Assembly: GCA_963786765.1 (NCBI GenBank)
Contig: CAWBAJ010000025.1
Location: 451,224 to 515,223, forward strand
DNA: 64,000 bases
Direction: 5' to 3'
From: DATKNA01 sp963786765
GTDB taxonomy: Bacteria; Actinomycetota; Actinomycetes; Actinomycetales; Kineosporiaceae
Shown here: piece after piece, positions 34,790 to 43,271 of the stretch
Layout of the letters: every line of letters begins with the position of its first letter
How positions within the stretch are numbered: the first letter of the stretch is position 1
The notes under the pieces: model-generated
What the model saw: only the letters and a program-made list of their open reading frames with translations
What the model was told of the DNA's origin: nothing
Databases searched by the model: none
Translations under genes and position numbers: made by a program

Positions 34790-35656
34790 TCAGCCGAGCT
34801 CGCGCAGCCGCGGGAGCTGGGCCGCGATCCGTTCGCCGAGAGCCGCCGGGTCGGCGCCCTGCACGATCAGCAGGAAGTCGGTGACGCCGACCTTGACGTA
34901 GCCCTCGGTGGTGGCCCGGACCTGGTCCAGCTCGTCGACGCCGACCCGGAACTGCACCGACCGGCGGATCTGGCTCGGGTCGCGCCCGACGTCGGCGCAG
35001 TGCTGGTCGAGGATCGCGGAGGAGGCGGCGACCTCCTCCGGGGTGCCGCCGGCCGCGTTCCACACGTCCGCGTACTTCGCGGTGATCCGCAGCGTCCGCT
35101 TCGGCCCCGAGCCGCCGATCCAGATCGGCGGGTGGGGCTGCTGCACCGGCTTCGGCTCGGCGACGGCGTCCTGCAGCCGGTAATGCTTGCCCTCGAACGT
35201 GGTGCGCGGCCGCGTCCACAGCGACCGGATGATCTGGACGCTCTCCTCGAGCCGGTCGGCGCGGTCGTTCCTCGTGCCGAACTCCAGCCCCAGCATCGTG
35301 TGCTCGTTCTCCGCCCAGCCGGCGCCGATGCCGAACTCCAGTCGTCCGCCGGACAGGTGGTCGACCGTGACGGCCATCTTCGCCAGCACCGCGGGATGGC
35401 GATAGGTGTTGCCGACGACCGCGCACCCGATCCGGGTGCGCGTCGTCAGCTGCGCCATCGCCGCCAGCATCGTCCAGGTCTCGAAGATCGGGCCGTCGTC
35501 CCGCGGGCCCAGCGTCGCGAAGTGGTCCATCACCCAGCAGCTGTCGAAGCCGGCGTCGTCGGCGAGACGCCAGAGATCGCGCAGCTGGTCGATGGTCGCG
35601 TTCTGACTGAGCTTGAGCCCGAACCGCAGATTCGTCACTTCCCATTCATATCCCAT
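34790..35656 (-). CDS. LLM-class F420-dependent oxidoreductase
   Basis: The protein is 288 aa. Luciferase-like markers are LRFGLKLSQNATIDQL, FDSCWVMDHF, RIGCAVVGNTYRHPAVLAK and the signature GRLEFGIGAGWAENEHTMLG. HPPIWIGGSGPKRTLRITAK identifies the F420-dependent LLM subgroup (TIGR03560-like). It catalyses a hydride transfer with F420 or FMN on an unknown substrate. It is distinct from the LLM protein at 3972-4886. Convergent with the VOC gene. Confidence 0.88.
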   Translation of the reverse strand: MGYEWEVTNLRFGLKLSQNATIDQLRDLWRLADDAGFDSCWVMDHFATLGPRDDGPIFETWTMLAAMAQLTTRTRIGCAVVGNTYRHPAVLAKMAVTVDHLSGGRLEFGIGAGWAENEHTMLGLEFGTRNDRADRLEESVQIIRSLWTRPRTTFEGKHYRLQDAVAEPKPVQQPHPPIWIGGSGPKRTLRITAKYADVWNAAGGTPEEVAASSAILDQHCADVGRDPSQIRRSVQFRVGVDELDQVRATTEGYVKVGVTDFLLIVQGADPAALGERIAAQLPRLRELG

Positions 35657-35728
35657 GCCGTGACCTGCTCGGCAGGGCCTGCGACCCGATCCCCAGCACG
35701 CCGGGCCGCGCCTGAGTGATCTTCCGTC

Positions 35729-36106
35729 TCACGACCGGATCGCTTCGACGATCAGCGCCTGCAACGCGGCTTCATCGACCACGTCACCCTCGGCGAAGTC
35801 GATGGCCCGGACGGTCTTGCTGTCCAAGCGGGTGTTGAACAGACCGGCGGGGTCAGCCAACGAGGCACCGTTGGGAAAGGTCAGCCGCACCGCCCTCTTC
35901 AGGACGTCCGCGATGCAGAGGTTGCCGCCGTGGGTCCACACAGCCACACCCTCGGGCCGGGAGGGCTTCTTCCACTTGACGTCCTCTCCGATGCCAGGCG
36001 CCGCATCGAGGATGACCTGCCGCAGTTGGGCAAGGCGCCGACCACGCCAGTCAGGATGCATTGCAATGATGTCGTCGATCTGCTCGCGCGGGGTCTTCAC
36101 GCTCAT
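35729..36106 (-). CDS. DUF1801 domain protein
   Basis: The protein is 125 aa from ATG 36106 (MSVKTPREQIDDIIAM), with GAGGAG upstream; the longer frame to 36334 is a shadow. Core motifs are DDIIAMHPDWRGRRLAQLRQ, DVKWKKPSRPEGVAVWTHGG, AVRLTFPNGA and a C-terminal DEAALQALIVEAIRS. This is the compact alpha/beta DUF1801/YdhG fold, often linked with iron-sulfur or stress roles, of unproven function. The 147-bp region upstream holds the DnaA-box palindrome. Confidence 0.85.
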   Translation of the reverse strand: MSVKTPREQIDDIIAMHPDWRGRRLAQLRQVILDAAPGIGEDVKWKKPSRPEGVAVWTHGGNLCIADVLKRAVRLTFPNGASLADPAGLFNTRLDSKTVRAIDFAEGDVVDEAALQALIVEAIRS

Positions 36107-36190
36107 CCAGCTCCTCGGATCAGGAACGGCAGGGCCCACCGGGTGCGCCTGCCCCCACACTGTCGCACCACACGTCTCGCGGCGGAGCTG

Positions 36191-36216
36191 GGTTGTCCAC
36201 AGGCCTGTGGACAACC
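36191..36216. promoter_or_regulatory. 26-bp palindrome made of two facing DnaA-type boxes
   Basis: GGTTGTCCACAGG at 36191-36203 is followed directly by its exact reverse complement at 36204-36216. Each arm contains TTGTCCACA, the preferred DnaA box of high-GC actinobacteria. It lies between the divergent DUF1801 and 36254-36640 genes, so it may serve as an operator, a DnaA-titration site or both. Confidence 0.6.
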
Positions 36217-36253
36217 AGGGGGGTGGCGGACCGAAAGCGGCAAGACTGACCGC

Positions 36254-36640
36254 ATGACGGTGGACCTGAACGAGATCGTGATTCACACGGCCACGGACCT
36301 CGAACGCATGTGGCAACTGATCATGGGCAGGCAAGGGCCAGGAGTGCGCTCCCTCTGGCTGATGCTCCTCGACGAGGAGGGGCGGCCACGACCGGTGGTC
36401 GTCCCGATCGACGACATTCCGGTGGCGCCCGACTCCCTGGCCGAGGGACTGGCGGAGGTCCTCTCAGGCCTGCGGGACGTCGGCGATCCCGTGCTGCTTC
36501 TCTCACGCCCTGGTCCCGACGCGGTGACGGAGGCGGATCGGCACTGGGGTCGGGCGCTCGCTCCGCTGACGCGCTGGCCCGTGCACCTCTACACGCGAGC
36601 CGGCGTCCGGATCCTCGCCGCTGACGATCTGGCCCTCTGA
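36254..36640 (+). CDS. Hypothetical protein, 128 aa
   Basis: ATG 36254 opens a 128-aa frame (MTVDLNEIVIHTATDLERMW). It reads as an alternating alpha/beta protein: SLWLMLLDEEGRPRPVVVPI, LAEGLAEVLSGLRDV, PVLLLSRPGPDAVTEADRHW, ending PVHLYTRAGVRILAADDL. The pattern matches small actinobacterial proteins of unknown function that resemble DNA-repair or RadC-like folds only vaguely; no assignment is made. The promoter region contains the 26-bp DnaA-type palindrome. Confidence 0.65.
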   Translation: MTVDLNEIVIHTATDLERMWQLIMGRQGPGVRSLWLMLLDEEGRPRPVVVPIDDIPVAPDSLAEGLAEVLSGLRDVGDPVLLLSRPGPDAVTEADRHWGRALAPLTRWPVHLYTRAGVRILAADDLAL

Positions 36641-36690
36641 GGCGCTCCGCGGCGTCAGGCTCCCTTGAACATCGAGAGTTCAATGGAGCC

Positions 36691-37323
36691 ATGACGGGCA
36701 GGACCGGATCAGTCGCCACCGGCGCACTGTTGCTGTCCCTGGCGGGCTGCATGGCTGGATCGACGTCTTCGAACCCGGCGTCAGCACAACGCACGGGCAC
36801 GGAGGGTCACAGCTCGACGGTCGTCGCCACGAAGCCGGCCGCGGCCCCTGCGCAGATCGACACTCAGACGCTGCCGTGCGCGGGCTCGATCGACGACCAG
36901 CCTCCGCCCCACGACTGGCAGGTCGTCCTCGGGGTCGTGGCGCTGCCGACCAGCCCCAAGGCGGCGGCTCTGCAGACCGGTTCGACGGGAGAGCCGGCTC
37001 CGGCGCTACGGCTGTTCGCCAAGACGGGACTCGTGATCAAGACTGGCGTCAGCTTCGAGCTCGTCGCGCCCAGCCTGCACGGCAATCGAGTCGGCATCGG
37101 TTGGGGAGGGAGCCCTTCCACACCCAGTCGACGTGTCGTCGTGACCAAGTGCGCTGACGTCGGAGGCACTGGCTGGCTCGCCTATCCCGGCGGTTACTGG
37201 CTCGACCAGGTCGGGTGCATACCGTTGACCATTCGCGCCGGCACCAAAGAGCAGTCGGTGCCCCTGGGCCTGGGGGCGCCATGTGCCGGGCAACGGCCGC
37301 CTCAGGGGCCATCCGACCGCTAG
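36691..37323 (+). CDS. Predicted lipoprotein, function unknown
   Basis: The protein is 210 aa from ATG 36691. A short basic start, a hydrophobic segment and the lipobox LAGC (Cys20) predict a lipid-anchored secreted protein. After a Ser/Thr/Ala linker, a beta-rich domain of about 150 residues has three Cys (LPCAGS, VTKCADVGG, QVGCIPLTI) and repeated VVL/VSFELVAP strands. No family was recognised. It precedes the Cys-ladder gene by 226 bp in the same orientation; a functional link is only a possibility. Confidence 0.65.
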   Translation: MTGRTGSVATGALLLSLAGCMAGSTSSNPASAQRTGTEGHSSTVVATKPAAAPAQIDTQTLPCAGSIDDQPPPHDWQVVLGVVALPTSPKAAALQTGSTGEPAPALRLFAKTGLVIKTGVSFELVAPSLHGNRVGIGWGGSPSTPSRRVVVTKCADVGGTGWLAYPGGYWLDQVGCIPLTIRAGTKEQSVPLGLGAPCAGQRPPQGPSDR

Positions 37324-37549
37324 GTCTGCCGTGCCAGCCACACCTCCAGAAGCCGTGTCGTGACGCGGCTTCCGACGAGGGCGGGAGTCGCGCCGGGCTT
37401 CTCGGGCCACGGGTCGACGTGGTCTCGCCCCGTGAGCAGCAAGGTCTGCCCCGATGTCTGCACTTGTGCGTACCCGCTGGTCAACCCGGCTCAGCCGAGA
37501 TCATGGCAGTATCGGTGCCGCGGGCGAAGGGGCCAAAGGGGATCGGCAC

Positions 37550-39517
37550 ATGACCGACGAGAGCGTCATTCGCGAACTTACACGAACCGCCGAAGCCATG
37601 GGCGTGGTCGCCGGCGACGAAGACCGTTTCCGAGCAACTTTCGACGCGTTCCTCGCCGCTGACCGCGAATCCTTCCAGCGACTGCTGGGCGAATTCAAGG
37701 TCGCCGATCGCTGCGAGCTGGTCTGTGACTGGCTCTGCAGCAAGTACTGCGTCCTGGTGTGCCTCGAGCTGTGCGGCCCCCCGACGGATGTCGAACTCCC
37801 GGACTTGCGCGAGTTCGGCGAGGTCGTCACGAGGATCACCGGCGACGAGGAACTCGTGGAGCGGCTGGCCAACGCCGTGGCGGACCGCGACGCCGAGGGT
37901 TTCCGTGCCCTCGTGACCGAACTCAAGGTCGAGCGCTTCTGCCAGCTCCTGTGCCATTGGGCATGTTCCGTGCGGTGCCGGCTGCTGTGCGACGTCGTGT
38001 GCTCCCCGACCGCGAGGCCGGTCGCGAGCTTCGTCGAGGAGCTCGCTCAGAGCGGCGCCGCGATTGCGACGCTCGCAGCGGACCCGCGGGCGATCGCCGA
38101 CGTCACGAAGGCGGTCCTGACGGGCAACTGCGAGGTGGTGCGTGGCGCCGTCGGACGGCTCGGGCTGTTCGACCGTTGCGAGTTCATCTGCGAGTGGCTG
38201 TGCACCTGGCGCTGCGTGCGCATCTGCCTGCTGCTGTGCCGCGAGTTCCCGATCGAGGAGCCGCGCCCGTGGCTGTCCGAGGCCCTGGAGTTCGCCAAGA
38301 TCACCGGGCGGCTGGCGAAGGAGCCGGAGATCCTCGAGAGGCTCTCCGACGCCATCGAGGCCCAGGACGCGGATGCCTTCGCCGAAGTCGTCCGCAGGTT
38401 CGATCTGGGCCGGTTCTGCGTGCAGCTGTGCCATTGGATCTGCCTGCGCCACTGCCGACTGCTCTGCCGGTGCGTGTGCCGCCCGGTGCTGCGCCCGTGG
38501 TTCACTCACGTCGGGCACTTCGACATCAACTCCGACATCGACCCCGGCACCGGCCTGACCAACAAGGGCCTCGTGTTCGCCGGGTTGACCTTCCAGGGTG
38601 GCCCCGGGTTCGGGTTCCACAACTGCCTGGAACTACGTGGATTCTGCCCTGCCGCGTCACCGATCGACGGCTCCGCGATGCGCTACCGGTTCGTCCTGGC
38701 GGGCAGCAATACGCCCGTCACCGGAAGCCGGGTCTGCGAAGTGGACGCGGGCACGCGGATCATCTCCTGGCCGCAGAATCTCGCCGGGATCGCCGGGTCG
38801 ACCCTCGTCCAGACGTTCCAAACGGTCACGATCGCAGGGGCGCCCGTCCCGGACCCGACGCCGCCCGCACCCGGTGACCCGTGGCAAGGCCCCGCCAAGC
38901 ACGTGATCGTCCCCGACGCGGACGGCTGGGTCGACGTGGACCCGGCTGCGATCGCCGGCGGGTTCACCACCCTGATCGGGTTCAACACGAACCAGGACGT
39001 CCCCGGCGGGGACCCGGCGCCAGGAGTAGCGGCAGGCGCCGACGTGCCGTCGGCCGATCAGCGCACCGGCGTCGATCTCGGGATCGTCTTCGAGGCCACT
39101 CGCGTCGCCGGGCCCTCCAGCCCACCCGACTTCACCAACACCCTGACAAGGATTCACATCAACAACTGGCTCGAGGTCAACCTGCTCGACCTGTTGCAGT
39201 TCCACAGCGGAGGCACCCTCGCCTGCTCGCCGATCACGACCGCGCTCGACGTGGAGTACACGGCGGATCACGAGTTGATGGCGGAGTGGGCGGTATCGAT
39301 AACCAGTGCCTCCCCGTCCGCACCCGGCACCGTCGCCAGTGGCACGACGCCGCGTGGAGGATTCGGGACGGACCACGAGAACACCGGCACGTGGGACATC
39401 TGCTCGTACGTCGTGACGCTCGCGACCCGAGCAGCGCTGACCACAGGGCTGATAGACAACCAAGGCCGCAGCCAGCAGAAGACCTTCTGCGTCGGCCGCA
39501 GCCGGAACAACGGGTAG
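37550..39517 (+). CDS. Cysteine-ladder repeat protein (four CxxxC helices, beta-rich C-terminus)
   Basis: The protein is 655 aa from ATG 37550, with AAAGGGG upstream. Residues 1-310 are four repeats of about 78 residues. Each has a helical segment (for example ELVERLANAVADRDAEGFRA) followed by a ladder of six Cys exactly four residues apart: 55-75, 131-151, 210-230 and 290-310. A Trp is invariant between the second and third Cys (CDW, CHW, CEW, CHW). That spacing puts 24 thiols on one face of four helices. From about 318 a beta-rich region follows (FTHVGHFDINSDID, GFGFHNCLELRGFCP, IHINNWLEVNLLDLLQFHSG). There is no signal peptide or membrane span. CxxxC helices resemble copper-storage (Csp) proteins, so thiol metal binding is a hypothesis. 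No known family was recognised. Confidence 0.8.
   Translation: MTDESVIRELTRTAEAMGVVAGDEDRFRATFDAFLAADRESFQRLLGEFKVADRCELVCDWLCSKYCVLVCLELCGPPTDVELPDLREFGEVVTRITGDEELVERLANAVADRDAEGFRALVTELKVERFCQLLCHWACSVRCRLLCDVVCSPTARPVASFVEELAQSGAAIATLAADPRAIADVTKAVLTGNCEVVRGAVGRLGLFDRCEFICEWLCTWRCVRICLLLCREFPIEEPRPWLSEALEFAKITGRLAKEPEILERLSDAIEAQDADAFAEVVRRFDLGRFCVQLCHWICLRHCRLLCRCVCRPVLRPWFTHVGHFDINSDIDPGTGLTNKGLVFAGLTFQGGPGFGFHNCLELRGFCPAASPIDGSAMRYRFVLAGSNTPVTGSRVCEVDAGTRIISWPQNLAGIAGSTLVQTFQTVTIAGAPVPDPTPPAPGDPWQGPAKHVIVPDADGWVDVDPAAIAGGFTTLIGFNTNQDVPGGDPAPGVAAGADVPSADQRTGVDLGIVFEATRVAGPSSPPDFTNTLTRIHINNWLEVNLLDLLQFHSGGTLACSPITTALDVEYTADHELMAEWAVSITSASPSAPGTVASGTTPRGGFGTDHENTGTWDICSYVVTLATRAALTTGLIDNQGRSQQKTFCVGRSRNNG
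37712..38479 (+). repeat. Four divergent coding repeats each with a six-Cys ladder
   Basis: The ladder parts lie at 37712-37774, 37940-38002, 38177-38239 and 38417-38479, about 230 bp apart. Protein repeats are clear but the DNA is diverged, so this is an old duplication, not a recent tandem repeat. Confidence 0.8.
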
Positions 39518-39616
39518 CAGACGGGCGGCGCTTTCCGGGGCGTTGACCGCCGTCCCGCGCAGTCGCGCCCAACAAACCCGTGGCGACCTCGGTGGCCTTG
39601 CGGCGATCGTTGCGAC

Positions 39617-40354
39617 GTGGAGGAGGTCGAGGTCGTCGTCGCCCATGACGAGCGGGCGACCCTGCGTGTCGGTGATGTGTTCCTGAAGATCGACGGTGAT
39701 CAGACGCGCATCGACGTCGAGGTCGAGGCGATGGCCCTGGCGCCGATCCCGACTCCGCAGGTCCTGTGGCGTCGGCCACCCGTGCTCGCCCTCGCCGCCC
39801 TGCCCGGGGTGGCACTGGGCCGCCTCGGCGAGCCGTCGCCCGCATCATCGGCGGCGTGGACCGCGGCGGGTGTGGCCGCGCGCACGCTGCACGACGCGCC
39901 CCTGCCGCCATGGCCCGGTCGGCGCCTCGACGACCTCGCCTCGCGCCTCGACAAGGAATGCGAATGGCTCGTCAGGAACGATGTCCTTCCCACGCACGTG
40001 GTCACCCGTAACCGCCAGGTGGCTGAGGCTGCGTTACGGCCGTGGAGACCCGCGTTCATGCACGGCGACCTGCAGATCAGCCACGTGTTCGTCGTCGATG
40101 ACGAGATCTCCGGGGTGATCGACTGGTCCGAGGCGGCGCAGGGCGATGCCCTGTACGACCTCGCCGTGATGACGCTCGGGCACGAGGAGCACCTCGACGA
40201 TGTGGTCGCGGGCTATGGCACCGATGTCGACCTCGACGTGATCCGCGGGTGGTGGTCGTGGCGAAGCCTGGTGGCGGCGCGCTGGCTGGTCGAGCACGGC
40301 TTCGACCCGTCCCTACCCGGCTGCGAGTTCGAGGTGCTGAGAGCCCGGATGTGA
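39617..40354 (+). CDS. Aminoglycoside-phosphotransferase-like (APH) kinase
   Basis: The protein is 245 aa from GTG 39617. It has the APH/protein-kinase-like catalytic loop AFMHGDLQISHVFVVDDEI, with the metal-site IDWSEAAQGDALYDLAV. The N-lobe begins VAHDERATLRVGDVFLKIDG, with the Lys of FLKI in the ATP-binding position. The protein is shorter than classical APH enzymes. Family members phosphorylate drugs, sugars, choline or macrolides; no resistance phenotype can be claimed. It follows the Cys-ladder gene by about 100 bp in the same direction. Confidence 0.85.
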   Translation: MEEVEVVVAHDERATLRVGDVFLKIDGDQTRIDVEVEAMALAPIPTPQVLWRRPPVLALAALPGVALGRLGEPSPASSAAWTAAGVAARTLHDAPLPPWPGRRLDDLASRLDKECEWLVRNDVLPTHVVTRNRQVAEAALRPWRPAFMHGDLQISHVFVVDDEISGVIDWSEAAQGDALYDLAVMTLGHEEHLDDVVAGYGTDVDLDVIRGWWSWRSLVAARWLVEHGFDPSLPGCEFEVLRARM

Positions 40355-40383
40355 AGTGCGTCGTCCGCAGATCAGATCGAGGG

Positions 40384-41121
40384 TCACCTCGAGGGTCGGG
40401 CGACGACGACGTAGTTGTCGGCGTAGCGATGCCGAACAGGATCGAAGGACCCGCCGCAGGTGATGAGGACGAGCCGGGCGTCGCCATCCGTACGGAAGAG
40501 CCCGCCGGCCTTCGAGAGTTGCGCCTGAGGCACCAGGCGTGCACTGACGATTCGATACCGGGCTGTGCGGCGTCCCCTGGTCAGCTTCACGACCTGATCG
40601 GGGCGAAGCGCGGGAAGAGCGGCCAGCACGCCGATGCCACGGCTCGCGGAGTCCACGTGGCCGGCGACCACCACGCTGCCGGAGGTCTCCCCGGCCATCG
40701 AGCCGCCCGTCCACCAGCCGACGACACGCGGGTCGCCAGGTATGACCAGCGAGCCGTCGGAGTGCAGTCCCACGGCGGAGACGGATGCCGAGTGCCCGTC
40801 GGGCAGCACCAATCGAGTGGGCCGGAACGGCGCGGGCGTGGCGGCATACGCCGGACCCACGGCGGCAGTCGGTGCATCCTCAGCGGACGCCTTGTGCCCC
40901 GCGCCGACCGAGGGTGCGACGACGCGCGCGGGCTGGACGACCTCGTCTCGGGAGGACGCCGAGGATGGTCGAGCGCCGTGGACTGCACTACCGAAGACGC
41001 CTCCGCCCTGAAATGGCGACGGACCGGCGCGTACGGCTGCCAGGGCCGAGGCAGCGGCCGCGACGAGGAGCACGACGACGAGCGCCCACGTCCCGCCGCG
41101 CGAGGGCGGCCTGTCGGTCAC
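40384..41121 (-). CDS. Class E/F-type sortase
   Basis: The protein is 245 aa from GTG 41121, overlapping the upstream DUF4397 stop by four nucleotides. One N-terminal membrane helix (WALVVVLLVAAAASALAAV) is followed by a Pro/Ala linker and the sortase beta barrel. The catalytic triad is present: His in VVVAGHVDSA, Cys in LVLITCGGSFD, and Arg in PVRHRYADNYVVVA. Sortases cleave a C-terminal sorting signal and join the protein to the cell wall or another substrate. Class E/F enzymes in actinobacteria commonly sit beside DUF4397 proteins, as here. Confidence 0.9.
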   Translation of the reverse strand: MTDRPPSRGGTWALVVVLLVAAAASALAAVRAGPSPFQGGGVFGSAVHGARPSSASSRDEVVQPARVVAPSVGAGHKASAEDAPTAAVGPAYAATPAPFRPTRLVLPDGHSASVSAVGLHSDGSLVIPGDPRVVGWWTGGSMAGETSGSVVVAGHVDSASRGIGVLAALPALRPDQVVKLTRGRRTARYRIVSARLVPQAQLSKAGGLFRTDGDARLVLITCGGSFDPVRHRYADNYVVVARPSR

Positions 41122-41987
41122 CGCGCGTGCCGGCTCGCCCAGAACGCGGGTCGCGTCGACGCCGCGAACACCACCGCGAGCCCCAGGAACGCCACGGAGA
41201 GCAGGGCGTACAGCAGCCGGGGCTGTCCGGCGAGTCCGCCGAGCGCCCCGCTGAACAATGCCGCGGCCTGTCCGCCGCTCCCGGTGTGGACCGCCGACGG
41301 CCGGCCTGCGCCCGTGACGGGAACAGGGAGCGCGTGCACCAGCACGCCGGGCTTTCCCTTGGGAGCGCCTATGGCGATCGCCCGGGTGAAGGTCCCCGCC
41401 TTGATCGTCAGGCTTACCGTCGGCAGGAGGGTCTGACCTCCGATCGTGGCCACGGCTTTCACGCTGTACGCCCCGGCCGGTACGAGCACACTGACGGATT
41501 CCCCGTTGGCGACCGAGCGGAACAAGATCTTGCCGTTGACCAAGATGTCGGCCGGTGGACCGGCGATCCCGTGCGTCACCACCAGGCGGGTCTTCCCGGG
41601 GCCGATCCGCGAGAGGTCGTTGGGCAGCGCAACGAGACGCGGCGTGGCGGGCGTCTCCGCGGCGTAGTAGGCGAGCACATCTACGCTCGCCCCTGCCGGC
41701 ACGCTGACGCGAGCCCTCACCAGCCGCGTCCCCTTGCTGGCTAGCTCGATGACGTGGCGCCCCGCGGCGACCCGCAGCGGGCCGACGACTGAGGTGGCAG
41801 CAACAGCCGTGGCCACGCTCTCGCCGTCCACCGACACGTCCGTGCTCGCCCCAGGGAGACCTTGGAGGACGTACAGCGTGCCACCAGAGGCCGCTGACGC
41901 AGCGAGTGCGGAGGAGAGTGCGAGGCCGCCGCTCAGGAGCAGAGCCACCAGGCCGCCGAGCACCCTCGAGCGACATGAAAGCTTCAT
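41118..41987 (-). CDS. DUF4397 surface protein, possible sortase partner
   Basis: The protein is 289 aa from ATG 41987 with GAGGGA upstream. A signal peptide (GGLVALLLSGGLALSSALA, cleavage near ASA-AS) leads to DUF4397 beta domains: TLYVLQGLPGASTDVSVDGE, GPLRVAAGRHVIELASKG and a second copy around RLVVTHGIAGPPADILVNGK. The C-terminus has a membrane helix (LLYALLSVAFLGLAVVFAAS) and a basic tail, the layout of wall-anchored proteins, but no obvious LPxTG; the region before the helix is Gly/Ala-rich. It is in an operon with the downstream sortase. Confidence 0.85.
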   Translation of the reverse strand: MKLSCRSRVLGGLVALLLSGGLALSSALAASAASGGTLYVLQGLPGASTDVSVDGESVATAVAATSVVGPLRVAAGRHVIELASKGTRLVRARVSVPAGASVDVLAYYAAETPATPRLVALPNDLSRIGPGKTRLVVTHGIAGPPADILVNGKILFRSVANGESVSVLVPAGAYSVKAVATIGGQTLLPTVSLTIKAGTFTRAIAIGAPKGKPGVLVHALPVPVTGAGRPSAVHTGSGGQAAALFSGALGGLAGQPRLLYALLSVAFLGLAVVFAASTRPAFWASRHAR

Positions 41988-42178
41988 GGCATCCCTCAGT
42001 TGCACCGGCGACCGTCACCTTCCGTGGACCGACGCTAGAGCACCGGGACGACACCGTCACGTACAGGCGTCCTAAATGGGGCGAACAGTGGAGGGCGTGA
42101 CGACTAGTCACCCTTAGTGAGTGAGTGATATGCCGGTTATGCTGGCGCAAGCTGCGGGGGGACACAGCTGGAGGTGGC
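41988..42178. promoter_or_regulatory. Divergent promoter of the surface-protein genes
   Basis: This 191-bp region drives the DUF4397-sortase operon on the left and the anchored coiled-coil gene on the right. It holds GTGAC-gacta-GTCAC around 42098-42112 and short repeated GTGA units to its right, possible regulator sites. GGAGGTG precedes the right-hand ATG. Confidence 0.35.
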
Positions 42179-43271
42179 ATGACCGAGCACGTCTCCGCGT
42201 CGACGGGTCCGCACGACCCGTCGTCCAGTGCGGCGGCGCGATGGGCACGCTGGTCCTCAGAGCTGCACGAGTCGCTCGCGTCGCAGGAGGCCACCGCCGC
42301 TGAACTGCAGCAGGACCTCGAGGACCTGCGGCGCAGCCTGGACGCCCCGGCCCTGGCGCCAACGCCGACGCCGACGCCGACGCCGTCCCAGCCTGCGGCC
42401 CACCGGTCAGGGCGGAAGCCTCCCGGCTCCCACCGTGTACGGCCCCATCGTTCCCGGTCTCTGCTCGTGGGCGCCACCGGCGTGGCCCTCGCGCTCGCCG
42501 TCGCCGTCGTGGTGGCCCTCGCGGCCCGTCCCGGAGCCACAGCGTCGGCGAGCGGACCCCGGCCGTCCGTGACGAGGGTCGAAGACGCCGACGACCGCCG
42601 CGGCCGCCGGGTCAGCCTCGACAGCGGCACCGACCGCTGGAGCAGCAGCCGCGGCCCCACCCCTGCCGGCGTGGCCCGGGCGGAACATCGCCGAGCCTCC
42701 GGGGCTGCCGGCGCACGGCGTCGGTGCTGACGTGAGCGGCACGGAACTGACCGCCGCGATCTCGGCAGGGCACACCGTCGACGTCTACGAGCGCGCCGTG
42801 ATGCCGCGGGGGGCGCGCACGCTGATCGTGCGCCCCGCCGGGTCACCGAGCCTGGTGAGCTCGCTCGGGGCGCCGCTACCCGTCGTCGAGGAGCTGCATG
42901 CTCAGATCAGCGGCCGAACTGTGCCCGTCACGAGGACGGGATCGGGGTGGACCGTCACGGCCCCGGGCACAGCGATGGCCGATCACCTGGTGCTGCGGTA
43001 CCGGCTGACGGGAGCCCTGATCCGTCACGAGCCGGCGCCGCCCGGACGGTACCTGCTCGTGCTGACCCCGCTACTGCTGACCCCGCTTGCGCCGTCCGGG
43101 AGCGGTGACGGCGCCGTCGTCGTCCGCATCCAGGACCCCCGGGTCGAGGAGATGTACTGCCCGGGCGGATCCAATCCCCTCTGCGGCACCGCGGAGGGGG
43201 AGCTGCACACTGCCACGGTGCCCACCGGCGCCACTCCAGTCATAGTAGCGCTCGTCACCTTCCCCAGCTGA
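42179..43271 (+). pseudogene. Membrane-anchored protein with coiled coil, one frameshift
   Basis: ATG 42179 has GGAGGTG upstream. The N-terminal 50 residues contain a short coiled coil (ELHESLASQEATAAELQQDL, EDLRRSLDAP), then a TP-repeat linker and one membrane helix (LLVGATGVALALAVAVVVAL). In the first frame the sequence becomes nonsense after about 42575 and stops at 42730. A second frame running through 42640-43271 carries an Ala/Pro linker, NIAEPPGLPAHGVGADVSGT and a beta-rich extracellular domain with two Cys (EMYCPGGSNPLCGTAEG). One indel between about 42575 and 42640 joins them into a protein of about 363 aa. It is divergent from the DUF4397-sortase operon and probably belongs to the same surface system. 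Confidence 0.6.

Noticed and set aside
36191..36216. Chromosomal origin of replication
   Set aside because: Only two DnaA boxes, no AT-rich unwinding region and no dnaA, dnaN or rpmH nearby.
39617..40354. Calling this an aminoglycoside-resistance gene
   Set aside because: The APH fold is shared by many sugar, choline and drug kinases and the protein is short; no evidence for drug modification.
40384..42846. An 820-codon minus-strand frame presented as one gene
   Set aside because: It merges the sortase with antisense sequence of neighbouring genes; the sortase start at GTG 41121 is set by the overlap with the DUF4397 stop.
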